NCBI GenBank assembly: GCA_040507895.1
Contig: JBEVNX010000168.1
Location: 1-18,465, forward strand
Reading direction: 5' to 3'
DNA length: 18,465 bases
Source: JBEVNX01 sp040507895
GTDB lineage: Bacteria > Desulfobacterota > Binatia > JACPRU01
In this document: positions 5,869-13,789 of the stretch, piece by piece
How positions within the stretch are numbered: position 1 is the stretch's first letter
Layout: each line of letters opens with the position of its first letter
The notes under the pieces: generated by a model
The model's input: the letters and a program-made list of their open reading frames with translations, nothing else
Databases searched by the model: none
What the model was told of the DNA's origin: nothing
Program-made: the position numbers and the translations under genes

Positions 5869-7488
5869 TCAATCGGAGAGGTGCTTTTCCATGACCGCGA
5901 CGAGCTGCGCCCGGGTCACCGGCTTGGTGACGAAGGCGGTGCAGCCCTCTCGCAGGCAGCGCTGCAGCTTCTCGTCCATCGCATGAGCGGTGAGGGCTAC
6001 GATCGGTGTCGGCGGTCGTCGATCCTTCTCCTCGAAGCGGCGCATCGCGCGAACCGCGTCGTATCCGTCGAGGATCGGCATCTGGAGGTCCAAGAGCACG
6101 AGGTCGTACCGCTCGGTCTCGAACCTGCGGAGCGCCGCCTCGCCGTCCTCCGCGAAATCGAGGTCGTAGGGGAGCTTCTTCAGGTAGTAGCGGATCAGGG
6201 TGCGGTTGTCCTCGGAGTCGTCGGCGAGCAGGATGCGCCGCCTGCGGGCATCCTCGGGCACCGCGGCGGGATCGCTCGAGCTCGCGGAAGTCGGCGGCGA
6301 GCTGCTGGCGGCGACCTCCGTGAGCAACGGCGGGCGCTCGAAGCGGATCGTGAAGTGGAAGCGACTTCCCCGACCCGGCTCGCTCTCGACCCAGATTCGC
6401 CCCCCCATCAACTCGACGAGGCGCCTGGCGATACCGAGGCCGAGTCCCGTGCCGCCGCGCTGTCGGCTGTTCGACGCGCTCAGTTGCTCGAAATCTTCGA
6501 ACACGCTCGCGAGCTTGTCCGGGGGAATGCCGATGCCCGAGTCGTCCACAGTGAAGAGCAGCACGCCGGGAGTCGAATCCGCGCGCACGCCGGCCGTCAC
6601 ACTACCCTCGTCCGTGAACTTGACCGCGTTGCTGATGAGGTTGAGCAAGATCTGTCGCAGCCGGCCCGCGTCCCCGACGATCATCGGTGGCACGGCAGGG
6701 TTGAGGTCGCTCAAGAGCCTGATGGCTTTTTCCTCGGCCGTCGGCCGCAGCAGCTGGATCACGCCCTCCATCAGCTCGAGCGGCGAAAAGGCGGTCCGAT
6801 GCAGCTCGAGGCGCCCCGCTTCGATCTTGGAGAGATCGAGCACATCGTTCACCAAGCCGAAGAGCGCCTGGCTCGCGCGGCGAAGCATCTCGACGCACTC
6901 GCGGTACTCGGGGCCGGGTGGAGTCTCGGTCAACAAGTCGGCCATGCCGATGATCGTGCCGAGGGGCGTCCGAATCTCGTGGCTCAGCTTGGCTAGGAAG
7001 TCGCTCTTCGCGCGATTGGCCGCCTCGGCCGCTCGCCGTGCCTCGCGCAGCTCCTCGATCGCGCGTCGCTGCTCCGCGAAGTCACCGGAGCGCTTCAGCT
7101 TCTCTTCGACGAGCTTGCGCTGCAAGGCGGAGCGAATGGCGCGTTCGAGAGATCTGCCGTCCATCTGCCCCTTGATGAGGTACTCCTGCGCCCCCTTCGC
7201 TAGCGCGCCGAGCGCAATCTCCTCGTCGTCGAGCGAAGCCAGCACGACGATCGGCAGGTGGGGCGCTCCACGGCGAAGCTCCGTGACGGCCTTCGTCCCC
7301 TGGCAGTCCGGCAACGAGAGATCGAGCAACACCATTTCCACGGTCCGGTCGGCTAGATGCTGCCGAGCCGCGACGAGGTCGCCGACCGCGTTCAGCGTGA
7401 AGCTCACGTCGGGCATCTCGCCGAGCGTCTCGACGACCCGGCGAGCATCGCCTGGATCGTCCTCTACGAGGAGGATCTCGAGTGGCAT
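5869..7488 (-). CDS. Hybrid histidine kinase, REC-HisKA-HATPase-REC
   Basis: Cytoplasmic hybrid sensor kinase of 539 residues without membrane segments. The first receiver (about 1-120) has phospho-acceptor Asp56 (LLDLSLP). HisKA carries His170 (LSHEIRTP) after a coiled linker (125-160). HATPase_c has N-box Asn287 (NLISNAVKF), DSGIG at 316-320 and GGTGLGLG at 345-352. A Ser/Pro-rich linker (390-412) leads to a second receiver with Asp467 (LLDLQMP) and the conserved TKP Lys522. Because a receiver replaces a sensor domain, it likely sits in the middle of a phosphorelay (inference). Start chosen at ATG 7488, which gives PLEILLVEDD and has AAGG 9 bases upstream; an ATG at 7512 would add eight residues. 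No adjacent regulator gene is present. Confidence 0.9.
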   Translation of the reverse strand: MPLEILLVEDDPGDARRVVETLGEMPDVSFTLNAVGDLVAARQHLADRTVEMVLLDLSLPDCQGTKAVTELRRGAPHLPIVVLASLDDEEIALGALAKGAQEYLIKGQMDGRSLERAIRSALQRKLVEEKLKRSGDFAEQRRAIEELREARRAAEAANRAKSDFLAKLSHEIRTPLGTIIGMADLLTETPPGPEYRECVEMLRRASQALFGLVNDVLDLSKIEAGRLELHRTAFSPLELMEGVIQLLRPTAEEKAIRLLSDLNPAVPPMIVGDAGRLRQILLNLISNAVKFTDEGSVTAGVRADSTPGVLLFTVDDSGIGIPPDKLASVFEDFEQLSASNSRQRGGTGLGLGIARRLVELMGGRIWVESEPGRGSRFHFTIRFERPPLLTEVAASSSPPTSASSSDPAAVPEDARRRRILLADDSEDNRTLIRYYLKKLPYDLDFAEDGEAALRRFETERYDLVLLDLQMPILDGYDAVRAMRRFEEKDRRPPTPIVALTAHAMDEKLQRCLREGCTAFVTKPVTRAQLVAVMEKHLSD

Positions 7489-7596
7489 TCTGTGGACCTT
7501 CACGGCCAGCATACCCGGCGTCCCGGTCGGATTCTCAGCCTATCGGAGGGCGAGACAAGGACAAAGCCGCCGCGCTGCGGGTGGGCCGCACCCGGC

Positions 7597-7619
7597 AAAA
7601 ATCGTGGGGAAACCCCGAT
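7597..7619 (-). terminator. Possible intrinsic terminator after the UspA gene
   Basis: On the minus strand ATCGGGGTTTCCCCACGAT folds with a GGGG/CCCC core, a TTT loop and three outer pairs past a 2-base bulge, and runs directly into TTTTT (7601-7597). It lies between the uspA stop (7655) and the hybrid kinase start, so it would end uspA transcription. The stem is short, so the call is tentative. Confidence 0.45.
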
Positions 7620-7654
7620 GGGGCGCTCTCACCGGGGATGGGCCGCTTGCCGGC

Positions 7655-8104
7655 CTAGCCGGTTCGCACGGTGAGCACGGGACAGGGGGAATTTCTCACG
7701 ACGCGCTGTGCGACGCTGCCGAGAACGAGCTGAGACAGCCCATGGCGGCCGTGGGTGCCCATCACCACGAGGTCGGCTGCGAGCTCCTTTTGTACGCGCA
7801 GCACCGTTTCGGCGGGCTCACCGACGCGTGTCAGGACCTCCCAAGGCGTGGCGCCGAGCCGCTGTCGAGCGGTCACTTCGAGTGCTTCGGTCGCGGTCTT
7901 GCGCGCCGCGGCGACGTCTCCTCCGCCGCTCTCCCAGGGTCGGTACTTCTGCTGCAGCAAGGCGTGCTCGCTCGGTTCTACGACGTGCAGCAGGTACACC
8001 TTTCCTCCGTGGTCGCGGGCTAGGTCCTCGGCGAGCTTCAGCACGACGGCGGCCGTCTCGTCGAGATCCATCGGCACGAGGATGTTGCGGAAGGGAAAGG
8101 TCAT
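7655..8104 (-). CDS. Universal stress protein, UspA family
   Basis: Single-domain UspA protein of 149 residues. The N-terminus FRNILVPMDLDETA is the family opening strand with the nucleotide-contacting Asp. The C-terminal ATP-binding motif G-2x-G-9x-G-S is intact: Gly116, Gly119, Gly129, Ser130 in GTHGRHGLSQLVLGS. It therefore belongs to the ATP-binding subgroup. Such proteins support survival under starvation, oxygen limitation or nitrosative stress, but the exact role is unknown. The ATG at 8104 gives the expected N-terminus, although no good ribosome-binding site precedes it. A sigma54-like element lies just upstream. It is divergent from pdxH. Confidence 0.9.
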   Translation of the reverse strand: MTFPFRNILVPMDLDETAAVVLKLAEDLARDHGGKVYLLHVVEPSEHALLQQKYRPWESGGGDVAAARKTATEALEVTARQRLGATPWEVLTRVGEPAETVLRVQKELAADLVVMGTHGRHGLSQLVLGSVAQRVVRNSPCPVLTVRTG

Positions 8105-8120
8105 CGCTTAAGTGGCCGTC

Positions 8121-8136
8121 CGCAAGCACCGTGCCA
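8121..8136 (-). promoter_or_regulatory. Sigma54-like -24/-12 element upstream of uspA
   Basis: The minus strand reads TGGCACGGTGCTTGCG, matching the RpoN consensus TGGCAC-N5-TTGC with correct spacing between GG and GC. Transcription would start near 8110, only about six bases before the uspA ATG, which would give an almost leaderless mRNA. That short leader argues against it, or for a start-site difference. No enhancer-binding protein gene is seen in the window. Confidence 0.4.
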
Positions 8137-8239
8137 CCGAATGTCTCGTTTGTCTGGGCGTTGCTTCCCGATGCCGGAAAATCCGCTACGTACATTTCCA
8201 AGAAGCGAGACGAGGGGCGTTGGGCTGGACGGTTGGGGC

Positions 8240-8262
8240 CGCGGGAGGTCTGGCCTCCCGCG
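8240..8262 (+). promoter_or_regulatory. Hairpin in the pdxH leader
   Basis: A perfect 9-bp stem (CGCGGGAGG at 8240-8248 with CCTCCCGCG at 8254-8262) and a 5-base loop end 24 bases before the pdxH GTG. There is no T-tract, so it is not a standard terminator. It could influence pdxH translation or be chance in GC-rich DNA. No known riboswitch is recognised in this 182-base divergent spacer. Confidence 0.35.
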
Positions 8263-8286
8263 CGATTCACAGCTAACGGAGCCCTC

Positions 8287-8880
8287 GTGAAGCGCTCCTC
8301 GAGTGTTCCCGATCCAATCGCGAGGTTTGCCCAGTGGTTCGCGGTGGCCGCCCGCTCCGGCGAAGCGATGCCCGAAGCGATGGTCGTGGCCACCAGCACG
8401 CGTGACGGCCGGCCCTCGGCGCGCTTCGTGTTGCTGAAGCAGGTCGACGCGCGGGGCTTCGTGTTTTTCACTGACGGGCGCAGCCGCAAGGCCGAAGAGC
8501 TCCGCAACAATCCGCTGGCGGCGGCCGTCGTCTACTGGGATCGCATTGGCAAACAGGTGCGCGTGGAGGGGCGCGTCGAAGTCGTGCCGGTGCCGGAGTC
8601 CGACGCGTATTGGGAGACCCGGCCGCGGCCGAGTCGCCTGGCGGCGGCGTCATCGCATCAGAGCGCGACGCTGCCGAGCCGCGGGCAGCTTCTCGACGCC
8701 GTGCGCCGCCTGCGACGGTCGCTGAGCGGCCGACCGGTGCCCCGGCCGACGACTTGGCAAGGGTATCGCATCGTCCCCGAGCGGATCGAGTTTTGGAGCC
8801 GGCGTGCCCACCGCCTCCACGATCGCGAGCTTTTCGTCAAAGTGCGCGACGGCTGGAAGTGCCGCCTGCTCCAACCCTGA
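8287..8880 (+). CDS. pdxH: Pyridoxamine/pyridoxine 5'-phosphate oxidase
   Basis: FMN-dependent oxidase making pyridoxal 5'-phosphate from PNP or PMP, in vitamin B6 synthesis and salvage. The 197-residue length fits PdxH. Recognisable segments are FMN-binding R46FVLLK51, NNPLAAAVVYW (74-84), KQVRVEGRVE (89-98), the SRLAAASSHQS stretch (116-126), W157QGYRIVPERIEFW170 and the substrate-binding RLHDR at 176-180. The start is a GTG at 8287, preferred because GGAG ends 5 bases before it and no conserved sequence precedes it. A longer open frame upstream is non-homologous and runs through the uspA region. It is convergent with the PAS kinase and divergent from uspA, so it is probably monocistronic. 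Confidence 0.92.
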   Translation: MKRSSSVPDPIARFAQWFAVAARSGEAMPEAMVVATSTRDGRPSARFVLLKQVDARGFVFFTDGRSRKAEELRNNPLAAAVVYWDRIGKQVRVEGRVEVVPVPESDAYWETRPRPSRLAAASSHQSATLPSRGQLLDAVRRLRRSLSGRPVPRPTTWQGYRIVPERIEFWSRRAHRLHDRELFVKVRDGWKCRLLQP

Positions 8881-8959
8881 CCACGCCGAGCGTTCGGCGG
8901 CGACGGCCCCACGTGGATTTCCGCAGCGAGGGGCTGCGCGGGGAAGCTTCGCTTCGAGT

Positions 8960-10486
8960 TCAGGAAGACAGCCGCTGCAACGGCAACTCGACGTGGAACG
9001 CCGTGCCGTGCGGCTCGCGGGCATTGAACAAGAGATCGCCTCCGTGCGCGAGCACGATCTGCTTCGATACCGCGAGCCCGAGCCCCGACCCTCGTTCCTT
9101 GGTCGTCTCGAACAATCGGAACACCTGCACGGTCGCCGGGATCCCGGGTCCGGTGTCTTCCACCGAGATGCGCACCTTCTCCGAGGAGGGCGCGCTCACC
9201 GACAGCGTCACCTCGCCCGGGCCTTCGCCGACCGCTTCGATTGCGTTCTTGACGAGGTTGTCGAGCACGCGGCGGAGCTTGCTCTCGTCGGCCTCCAACC
9301 GCGGGACGGCGTTCTCGCCGCGAAGCTGGAGCTTCACTCGGTGAGCCGACGCCACCGGGCCCCAGAGCTCGACCACACCGCTCAGGAACGCCGGCAGCTC
9401 GATCGCATGGAGATCGAGGCGCTGCTCGCGCGCGAAGCTCAAGAACTCGCGGATCAATTCCTCCAACCGGCGCACTTCCGAGACGAGCTGCTCGAGCGGC
9501 TTGGTCACGGACCCGAGCGGCCGATCGGGGTCGCGCCGAGCCCGATGCAAGACGACCTGTGCCTGAAGCGACACCCCCGAGAGTGGGTTGCCTAGATCGT
9601 GAGCGATCTTCGCCGTGATCGCGCCGATGTCCGCCAGCCGCTCGCGCTCCAGCGCGAGCTTCTCGAGCTCGCGCACCCGCGCCTCGGCGCGCTGGCGCTC
9701 GGTGATGTCCTGCCCGATCGACAGCACGCCCGAGGGCGCGCCCTGCGCGTCGCGCAAGACGCTGGTGTGCCACTCGATCTCTCGCAGCGACCCGTCGCGG
9801 GTGAGGAGCTTGTTGACGTAGCCCCTGGCTTCTCCCTCGCCCAAGGCCTGCTCGAAGATCGTGCGCAAGCGGCCGCGCTCGGGCTCGGCCACGAACGTCG
9901 AGTACCAATCACGACCACGTGTCTCGGCGAGGGGCCATCCGGAGATTCTCTCGAGGTAGCGATTGTACAACACGATCCGAGCATCACGATCGCGCACCAG
10001 CACGATGGCTTCCGCGGTCTCGATCAGGTGCGCGGCGAAGTCACGCTCGCGCCGCAGCTCCTCCTCGGCGAGCTTGCGCTCGGAGACGTCGCGAAGGATC
10101 GCCGTATAGATGACTTGATTGGCGACGTGTGCTTCGGAAACCGACAGCTCGATCGGAAACACCTCGCCGGACTTGTGAACGGCCTCCACGTGACGGATGC
10201 GGCCGATCGCCTTCGGTACGCCCGTGGTGCGGTAGTTCTCCATGTACTGATCGTGCCCCTCGCGATAAGGCGAGGGCATCAGCATGGAGACCTTGCGGCC
10301 GAGCACTTCGTCGGCGCTGTAACCGAACATGGCCTCGGCCGTGCGGTTGAACAGCGTGACGATACCCGCGGCGTCGATGCTGACGATCGCGTCGCGCGCG
10401 GTGTCGAGCACAGCCTCCCAGCGAGCCCGGTCCAGCTCGAGAAGAGTCGGAGCATCGGGAGAGGCCTTGGAGCGGGGTTCAGTCAC
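8960..10486 (-). CDS. PAS-PAS sensor histidine kinase with FixL-like first PAS domain
   Basis: Soluble kinase of 508 residues with no membrane segments. PAS1 spans about 22-135 and PAS2 about 148-263, followed by a coiled linker. HisKA has His296 (IAHDLGNPLSG, NtrB/FixL-like). HATPase_c has Asn414 (NLVKNAIEA), DTGPGIP at 444-450 and GSGLGL at 466-471. PAS1 contains PYREGHDQY and AIGRIRHV. Aligned to Bradyrhizobium FixL, His78 matches the haem ligand His200 and Arg98 matches the oxygen-gating Arg220, but Asn84 replaces Arg206 and Ala93 replaces Ile215. It may thus bind haem and sense O2 or NO (inference). The start is GTG at 10486 with no clear ribosome-binding site. No cognate response regulator is adjacent. 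Confidence 0.88.
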   Translation of the reverse strand: MTEPRSKASPDAPTLLELDRARWEAVLDTARDAIVSIDAAGIVTLFNRTAEAMFGYSADEVLGRKVSMLMPSPYREGHDQYMENYRTTGVPKAIGRIRHVEAVHKSGEVFPIELSVSEAHVANQVIYTAILRDVSERKLAEEELRRERDFAAHLIETAEAIVLVRDRDARIVLYNRYLERISGWPLAETRGRDWYSTFVAEPERGRLRTIFEQALGEGEARGYVNKLLTRDGSLREIEWHTSVLRDAQGAPSGVLSIGQDITERQRAEARVRELEKLALERERLADIGAITAKIAHDLGNPLSGVSLQAQVVLHRARRDPDRPLGSVTKPLEQLVSEVRRLEELIREFLSFAREQRLDLHAIELPAFLSGVVELWGPVASAHRVKLQLRGENAVPRLEADESKLRRVLDNLVKNAIEAVGEGPGEVTLSVSAPSSEKVRISVEDTGPGIPATVQVFRLFETTKERGSGLGLAVSKQIVLAHGGDLLFNAREPHGTAFHVELPLQRLSS

Positions 10487-10591
10487 CGGAATGGCCAGTC
10501 CGAGAAAACGGATTCTATCGCGGACCGCTACCGAGACGATCGGCGGGAGTCAACGGTCGCGCCAGCGGCCGGCTCGTCTCCCGGTGAGATT

Positions 10592-10606
10592 CCGAGGTAA
10601 CTTCGG
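10592..10606 (+). promoter_or_regulatory. Small hairpin covering the likely polX ribosome-binding site
   Basis: CCGAGG and CTTCGG (one G-T pair) form a 6-bp stem with a TAA loop. The stem includes GAGG at 10594-10597, the only purine-rich ribosome-binding candidate before the polX GTG at 10610. It could damp translation. The 123-base divergent spacer 10487-10609 shows no convincing promoter otherwise. Confidence 0.3.
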
Positions 10607-10609
10607 TCC

Positions 10610-12355
10610 GTGAAGAACTCCGACGTCGCACGGATTCTCCGGGAGATCGCGGCATTCCTCGACATGCAGGGCATGCCGTTCAAGCCGCGAGCGTACGAGA
10701 AGGCCGCCGACTCCGTCCTCGCGCTCGCCGATCCCGTTGAGGAAGTCTACGCTCGCGGCGGGCTGCGCGCGCTCGAGCTCATCCCAGGGGTTGGCAAATC
10801 GCTGGCGGCGAAGGTCGAGGAGCTCCTGAAGACCGGTACGGTCGGCCTCCATCGCGAGCTCCACGCCGCCACTCCGGTCGACCTCGGCGCGCTGCTCGCG
10901 GTCGAAGGGCTCGGGCCGAAGGGAATCCGCTCGCTCTACGAGCACCTCGGCGTGCGTACGCTCGACGACCTCGAAGCGGCGGCGCGCGCGGGGAGGATCC
11001 GCGCGGTGGAGGGCTTTGGCGAGAAGAAGGAGCAGAAGCTCTTGCGCGCCATCGCGTTCGTGCGCGCTCGTACCGGCCGCCTGCCGATTGGGCAAGCGCT
11101 GCCGGCCGCGCTCGAAATCGAAGCGCGGCTGCGAGCGATGCCGGGAGTGCGCCAGGTCGCAATCGGGGGAAGCTTGCGGCGGCGCAAGGAGACCATCGGC
11201 GACATGGATTTTCTCGTCGTCGCCGCGCGGGGCGAGGCCGTGATGGAGCGCTTCACCTCGATGCCCGAGGTCACGGAGATCCACGGCCGGGGCTCGACCA
11301 AGGGTTCGGTCCGACTCGCCATCGGCGTCGACGCCGACTTGCGGATCGTGCCCGCAGCGAGCTTCGGGGCGGCCCTCCAGTATTTCACGGGCAGCAAGGA
11401 TCACGGCGTAGCGTGTCGCCGGATCGCACTCGAGAAGGGTCTCAAGCTGAACGAGTACGGCGTGTTCCGCGGCGATCGGGTGATCGCCGGGCGCACCGAG
11501 GAGGAAGTGTACGAGGCCATCGGCCTGCCGTGGATCCCTCCGGAGCTCCGCGAAGACCGCGGCGAGATCGCCGCCGCGCTCGCCGGCAGGCTCCCTCGCC
11601 TCATCGAGTACGGCAGCCTCCGCGGCGACCTGCAGACGCAGACGAACTGGACCGACGGCGCCGACTCGATCGCCGAGATGGCGAAGAGCGCGAAGGCGCG
11701 TGGGCTCGAGTACATCGCGATCACGGATCACACGCGCGACCTGGCGATGACGGGCGGAGCCGATGAAGAGAAGCTGTCCCGCCAAATGGCCGAGATCGAC
11801 TCGCTCAACGCCAAGCTTCGCGGCTTTCGCGTGCTGCGCGGCGCCGAGGTCAACATCCGTCGCGACGGAACGCTCGACATCGACGACGCCGCGCTAGCAG
11901 CGCTCGACGTGGTCGGCGTCGCGGTGCACTCCCACTTCGATCTTTCTCGCACCGAGATGACCGAGCGAGTCTGCCGCGCCATCCGTAACCCGCACGCCGA
12001 CATCCTCTTCCATCCCACCGGCCGCATGCTCGGCAGGCGCGAGCCCGTCGCCATCGACCTCGACGCCGTCATCCGCGTCGCACTCGAGACCGGAACGGCG
12101 CTGGAGATCGACGCGTATCCTGATCGTCTGGATCTTTCCGACGACGCCGCCCGCCGCGCGGTCGAGGCCGGCGTGAAGCTGACCATCGATTCCGACGCGC
12201 ATGCCGCGGCGCACTTCGCGGCTCTAGAATACGGTGTCGCGGTTGCCCGCCGCGGCTGGGTGGAAGCGCGTCACGTGCTCAACACGCTTCCCGTCGACGG
12301 GCTGCTGGCGGCATTGAAGGGCGGCGCTCGTCGCAAGCCGCGCCGCCGCCGCTAG
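10610..12355 (+). CDS. polX: DNA polymerase/3'-5' exonuclease PolX (Pol-beta core plus PHP domain)
   Basis: Family X polymerase of 581 residues, expected to act in gap-filling repair. Helix-hairpin-helix segments lie at about 57-66 (LIPGVGKSLA) and 97-107 (VEGLGPKGIRS). The nucleotidyltransferase motif GS at 187-188 is followed by catalytic Asp198 and Asp200 (GDMDFLV) and third Asp243 (DADLRIV). The PHP domain (about 336-570) gives Mn-dependent exonuclease activity in bacterial PolX. It keeps ITDH (371-374), GAE (411-413), HSH (440-442), FHPTGR (467-472) and DSDAH (527-531). Its first metal motif, usually DLQxH or DLHxH, reads DLQTQ (Gln342, Gln344). The GTG start at 10610 follows GAGG by 12 bases. 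The tail is basic (RRKPRRRR). It converges with the potassium-channel gene, 35 bases apart. Confidence 0.93.
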   Translation: MKNSDVARILREIAAFLDMQGMPFKPRAYEKAADSVLALADPVEEVYARGGLRALELIPGVGKSLAAKVEELLKTGTVGLHRELHAATPVDLGALLAVEGLGPKGIRSLYEHLGVRTLDDLEAAARAGRIRAVEGFGEKKEQKLLRAIAFVRARTGRLPIGQALPAALEIEARLRAMPGVRQVAIGGSLRRRKETIGDMDFLVVAARGEAVMERFTSMPEVTEIHGRGSTKGSVRLAIGVDADLRIVPAASFGAALQYFTGSKDHGVACRRIALEKGLKLNEYGVFRGDRVIAGRTEEEVYEAIGLPWIPPELREDRGEIAAALAGRLPRLIEYGSLRGDLQTQTNWTDGADSIAEMAKSAKARGLEYIAITDHTRDLAMTGGADEEKLSRQMAEIDSLNAKLRGFRVLRGAEVNIRRDGTLDIDDAALAALDVVGVAVHSHFDLSRTEMTERVCRAIRNPHADILFHPTGRMLGRREPVAIDLDAVIRVALETGTALEIDAYPDRLDLSDDAARRAVEAGVKLTIDSDAHAAAHFAALEYGVAVARRGWVEARHVLNTLPVDGLLAALKGGARRKPRRRR

Positions 12356-12390
12356 CCCCGAAGCGAAAGTCTGCCTGAGCCGCCTCGATC

Positions 12391-13467
12391 TCAGCCGCCC
12401 TGCGCGAGTCGGGCAAGCTGCTCGAGGCTGCTGCGCTCGCCAATCACGACCAAGAAGTCTCCCGCGTCTACCAACGTGGAACCGTCGGGCGTCACGCGAG
12501 TCGGTTCCTTTTCGCGCTTGAGAGCGACGATCCGCAGGCGCGGGCTCTGCTTCTCGAGCGCGTCCACCGTGCGGCCGACCACCGCGCATCCCGCCGCCAC
12601 GCGAATCTCCTCGAGCGCCACGTCCTCCTCTCCTCGCCCGAGCGTCGAGATCTCCAGGAAGTCGACGACCGCCGGCCGCAAGATCGACGACGCAATGCGC
12701 GCGCCGCCGATCTGATACGCGGAGATTACCTGGTGGGCGCCCGCCAGGCGCAGCCGCCTCGCTCCCGCCTCGCTCTCGGCGCGCGCGTGGATGGAGATCC
12801 GCGGATTGCGCTCTCTGGCCGAGAGGGTGATGAACACGTTGTCCGAGTCCGACGGCGTGGCGACGACGATGGCATGGGCTCGATCGACGCCCGCTTGCAC
12901 GAGCACCTCGTCCGCTAAAGCGGAGCCGATGAAGTAGGGCACGGCGAGCGTAGCGAGCTCGTCTTTCTTGTCGACGTCGACATCGAGGATCACCAACGGA
13001 GAACGGCTGCGCATGAGCTCTTCGACGACGGCCTTGCCGAAACGGCCATAGCCGCAGACGATGACGTGGCCGCGAAGCTTCTCGATCTCATGCTGCATGG
13101 CGGACCTCCCGAACACCTCGCGGAGCTGTCCCTCGATGACGAGCTCGGCGAGCTGAGTGAGCAGATAGAGAACCGTGCCGACGCCGGTCAGGATCAGGGC
13201 CACGGTGAAGAGCTTCCCCGCCGGGGTCACCGGCACGACGTCGCCGTAGCCGACGGTCGAGACGGTCACGGCGGTGAGGTAGAGGGCGTCGACGAACGAC
13301 ATTCCCTCGATCAGTGCGTATCCTGCCGTGCCGAGCGCGAGCACGCCGAGCAGCGCCATCCCCGGAAGCACGAAGCGGCGCGGCAGCCTCAGTACCCAGC
13401 GAAGAGTGGTCCGCGTCGGGAACGGCGATTCCCGAAAGCGAGGATCGGCGCTCGGCTCGTCTCCCAC
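12391..13467 (-). CDS. Two-TM potassium channel with RCK/TrkA domains
   Basis: Inner-membrane K+ channel subunit of 358 residues. Helix 1 spans about 33-53, the pore helix and filter TVGYGD are at 71-76, and helix 2 spans about 84-110. The cytoplasmic RCK/TrkA-N Rossmann domain starts at about 133 with GYGRFG (139-144) and an acidic strand end (LDVDVD), the usual NAD(H)/nucleotide site. A TrkA-C-like domain fills about 270-358. The layout is that of MthK/GsuK-type ligand-gated channels working as tetramers. The start is assigned to GTG 13467 without a good ribosome-binding site; later starts such as Met37 would remove part of helix 1. It follows a small gene on the same strand by 50 bases, so it may read through from the nor operon. 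Confidence 0.9.
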   Translation of the reverse strand: MGDEPSADPRFRESPFPTRTTLRWVLRLPRRFVLPGMALLGVLALGTAGYALIEGMSFVDALYLTAVTVSTVGYGDVVPVTPAGKLFTVALILTGVGTVLYLLTQLAELVIEGQLREVFGRSAMQHEIEKLRGHVIVCGYGRFGKAVVEELMRSRSPLVILDVDVDKKDELATLAVPYFIGSALADEVLVQAGVDRAHAIVVATPSDSDNVFITLSARERNPRISIHARAESEAGARRLRLAGAHQVISAYQIGGARIASSILRPAVVDFLEISTLGRGEEDVALEEIRVAAGCAVVGRTVDALEKQSPRLRIVALKREKEPTRVTPDGSTLVDAGDFLVVIGERSSLEQLARLAQGG

Positions 13468-13517
13468 GGATGGGAAGATATCAACTGCTGCGCGCGATTT
13501 CCCGTGGTCCGGGAGCG

Positions 13518-13769
13518 CTATGGCTCCCTCGCCGCGAGCAGCGCCGCCTGCATGCGATTGCGCTCGTCCTTCGATCGGGCGCAGACCATCTCGAGCAGTG
13601 CCTCGTGGTGGCGCCCGATCTCGCTGCGGCGGGTTTCCTCCAGATCGGGGAAGCGGGCGATCGGCGAGCTCTGCAGCAGGCGCGTGTAAATCACGTCCAG
13701 CTCGCTGTTTTCGAGCGCGAGCGCAATGGAGAACGCCTCGTCCACGTCGCTGACGCGGTCGGCGCGCAC
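13518..13769 (-). CDS. Small protein of unknown function downstream of norD
   Basis: An 83-residue soluble protein that I do not recognise. It is predicted to be mostly helical: residues about 9-33 (DEAFSIALALENSELDVIY) and 45-65 (TRRSEIGRHHEALLEMV). The helices carry Glu and Glu-x-x-x-His spacing loosely like half of a ferritin-like or rubrerythrin bundle; this is a resemblance, not an assignment. The start is GTG 13769, supported by GGGAG six bases upstream. No ATG, GTG or TTG start exists further up before an in-frame stop near 13883. It lies 103 bases after norD and 50 bases before the channel gene on the same strand, so it may be part of the nor operon. Confidence 0.55.
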   Translation of the reverse strand: MRADRVSDVDEAFSIALALENSELDVIYTRLLQSSPIARFPDLEETRRSEIGRHHEALLEMVCARSKDERNRMQAALLAAREP

Positions 13770-13789
13770 GCGGAGCTCCCGGCGAGCGC

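Noticed and set aside
8884..8899. 6-bp hairpin between convergent pdxH and the PAS kinase as a bidirectional terminator
   Set aside because: CGCCGA/TCGGCG is short and lacks a T-tract on either strand; likely chance in GC-rich sequence.
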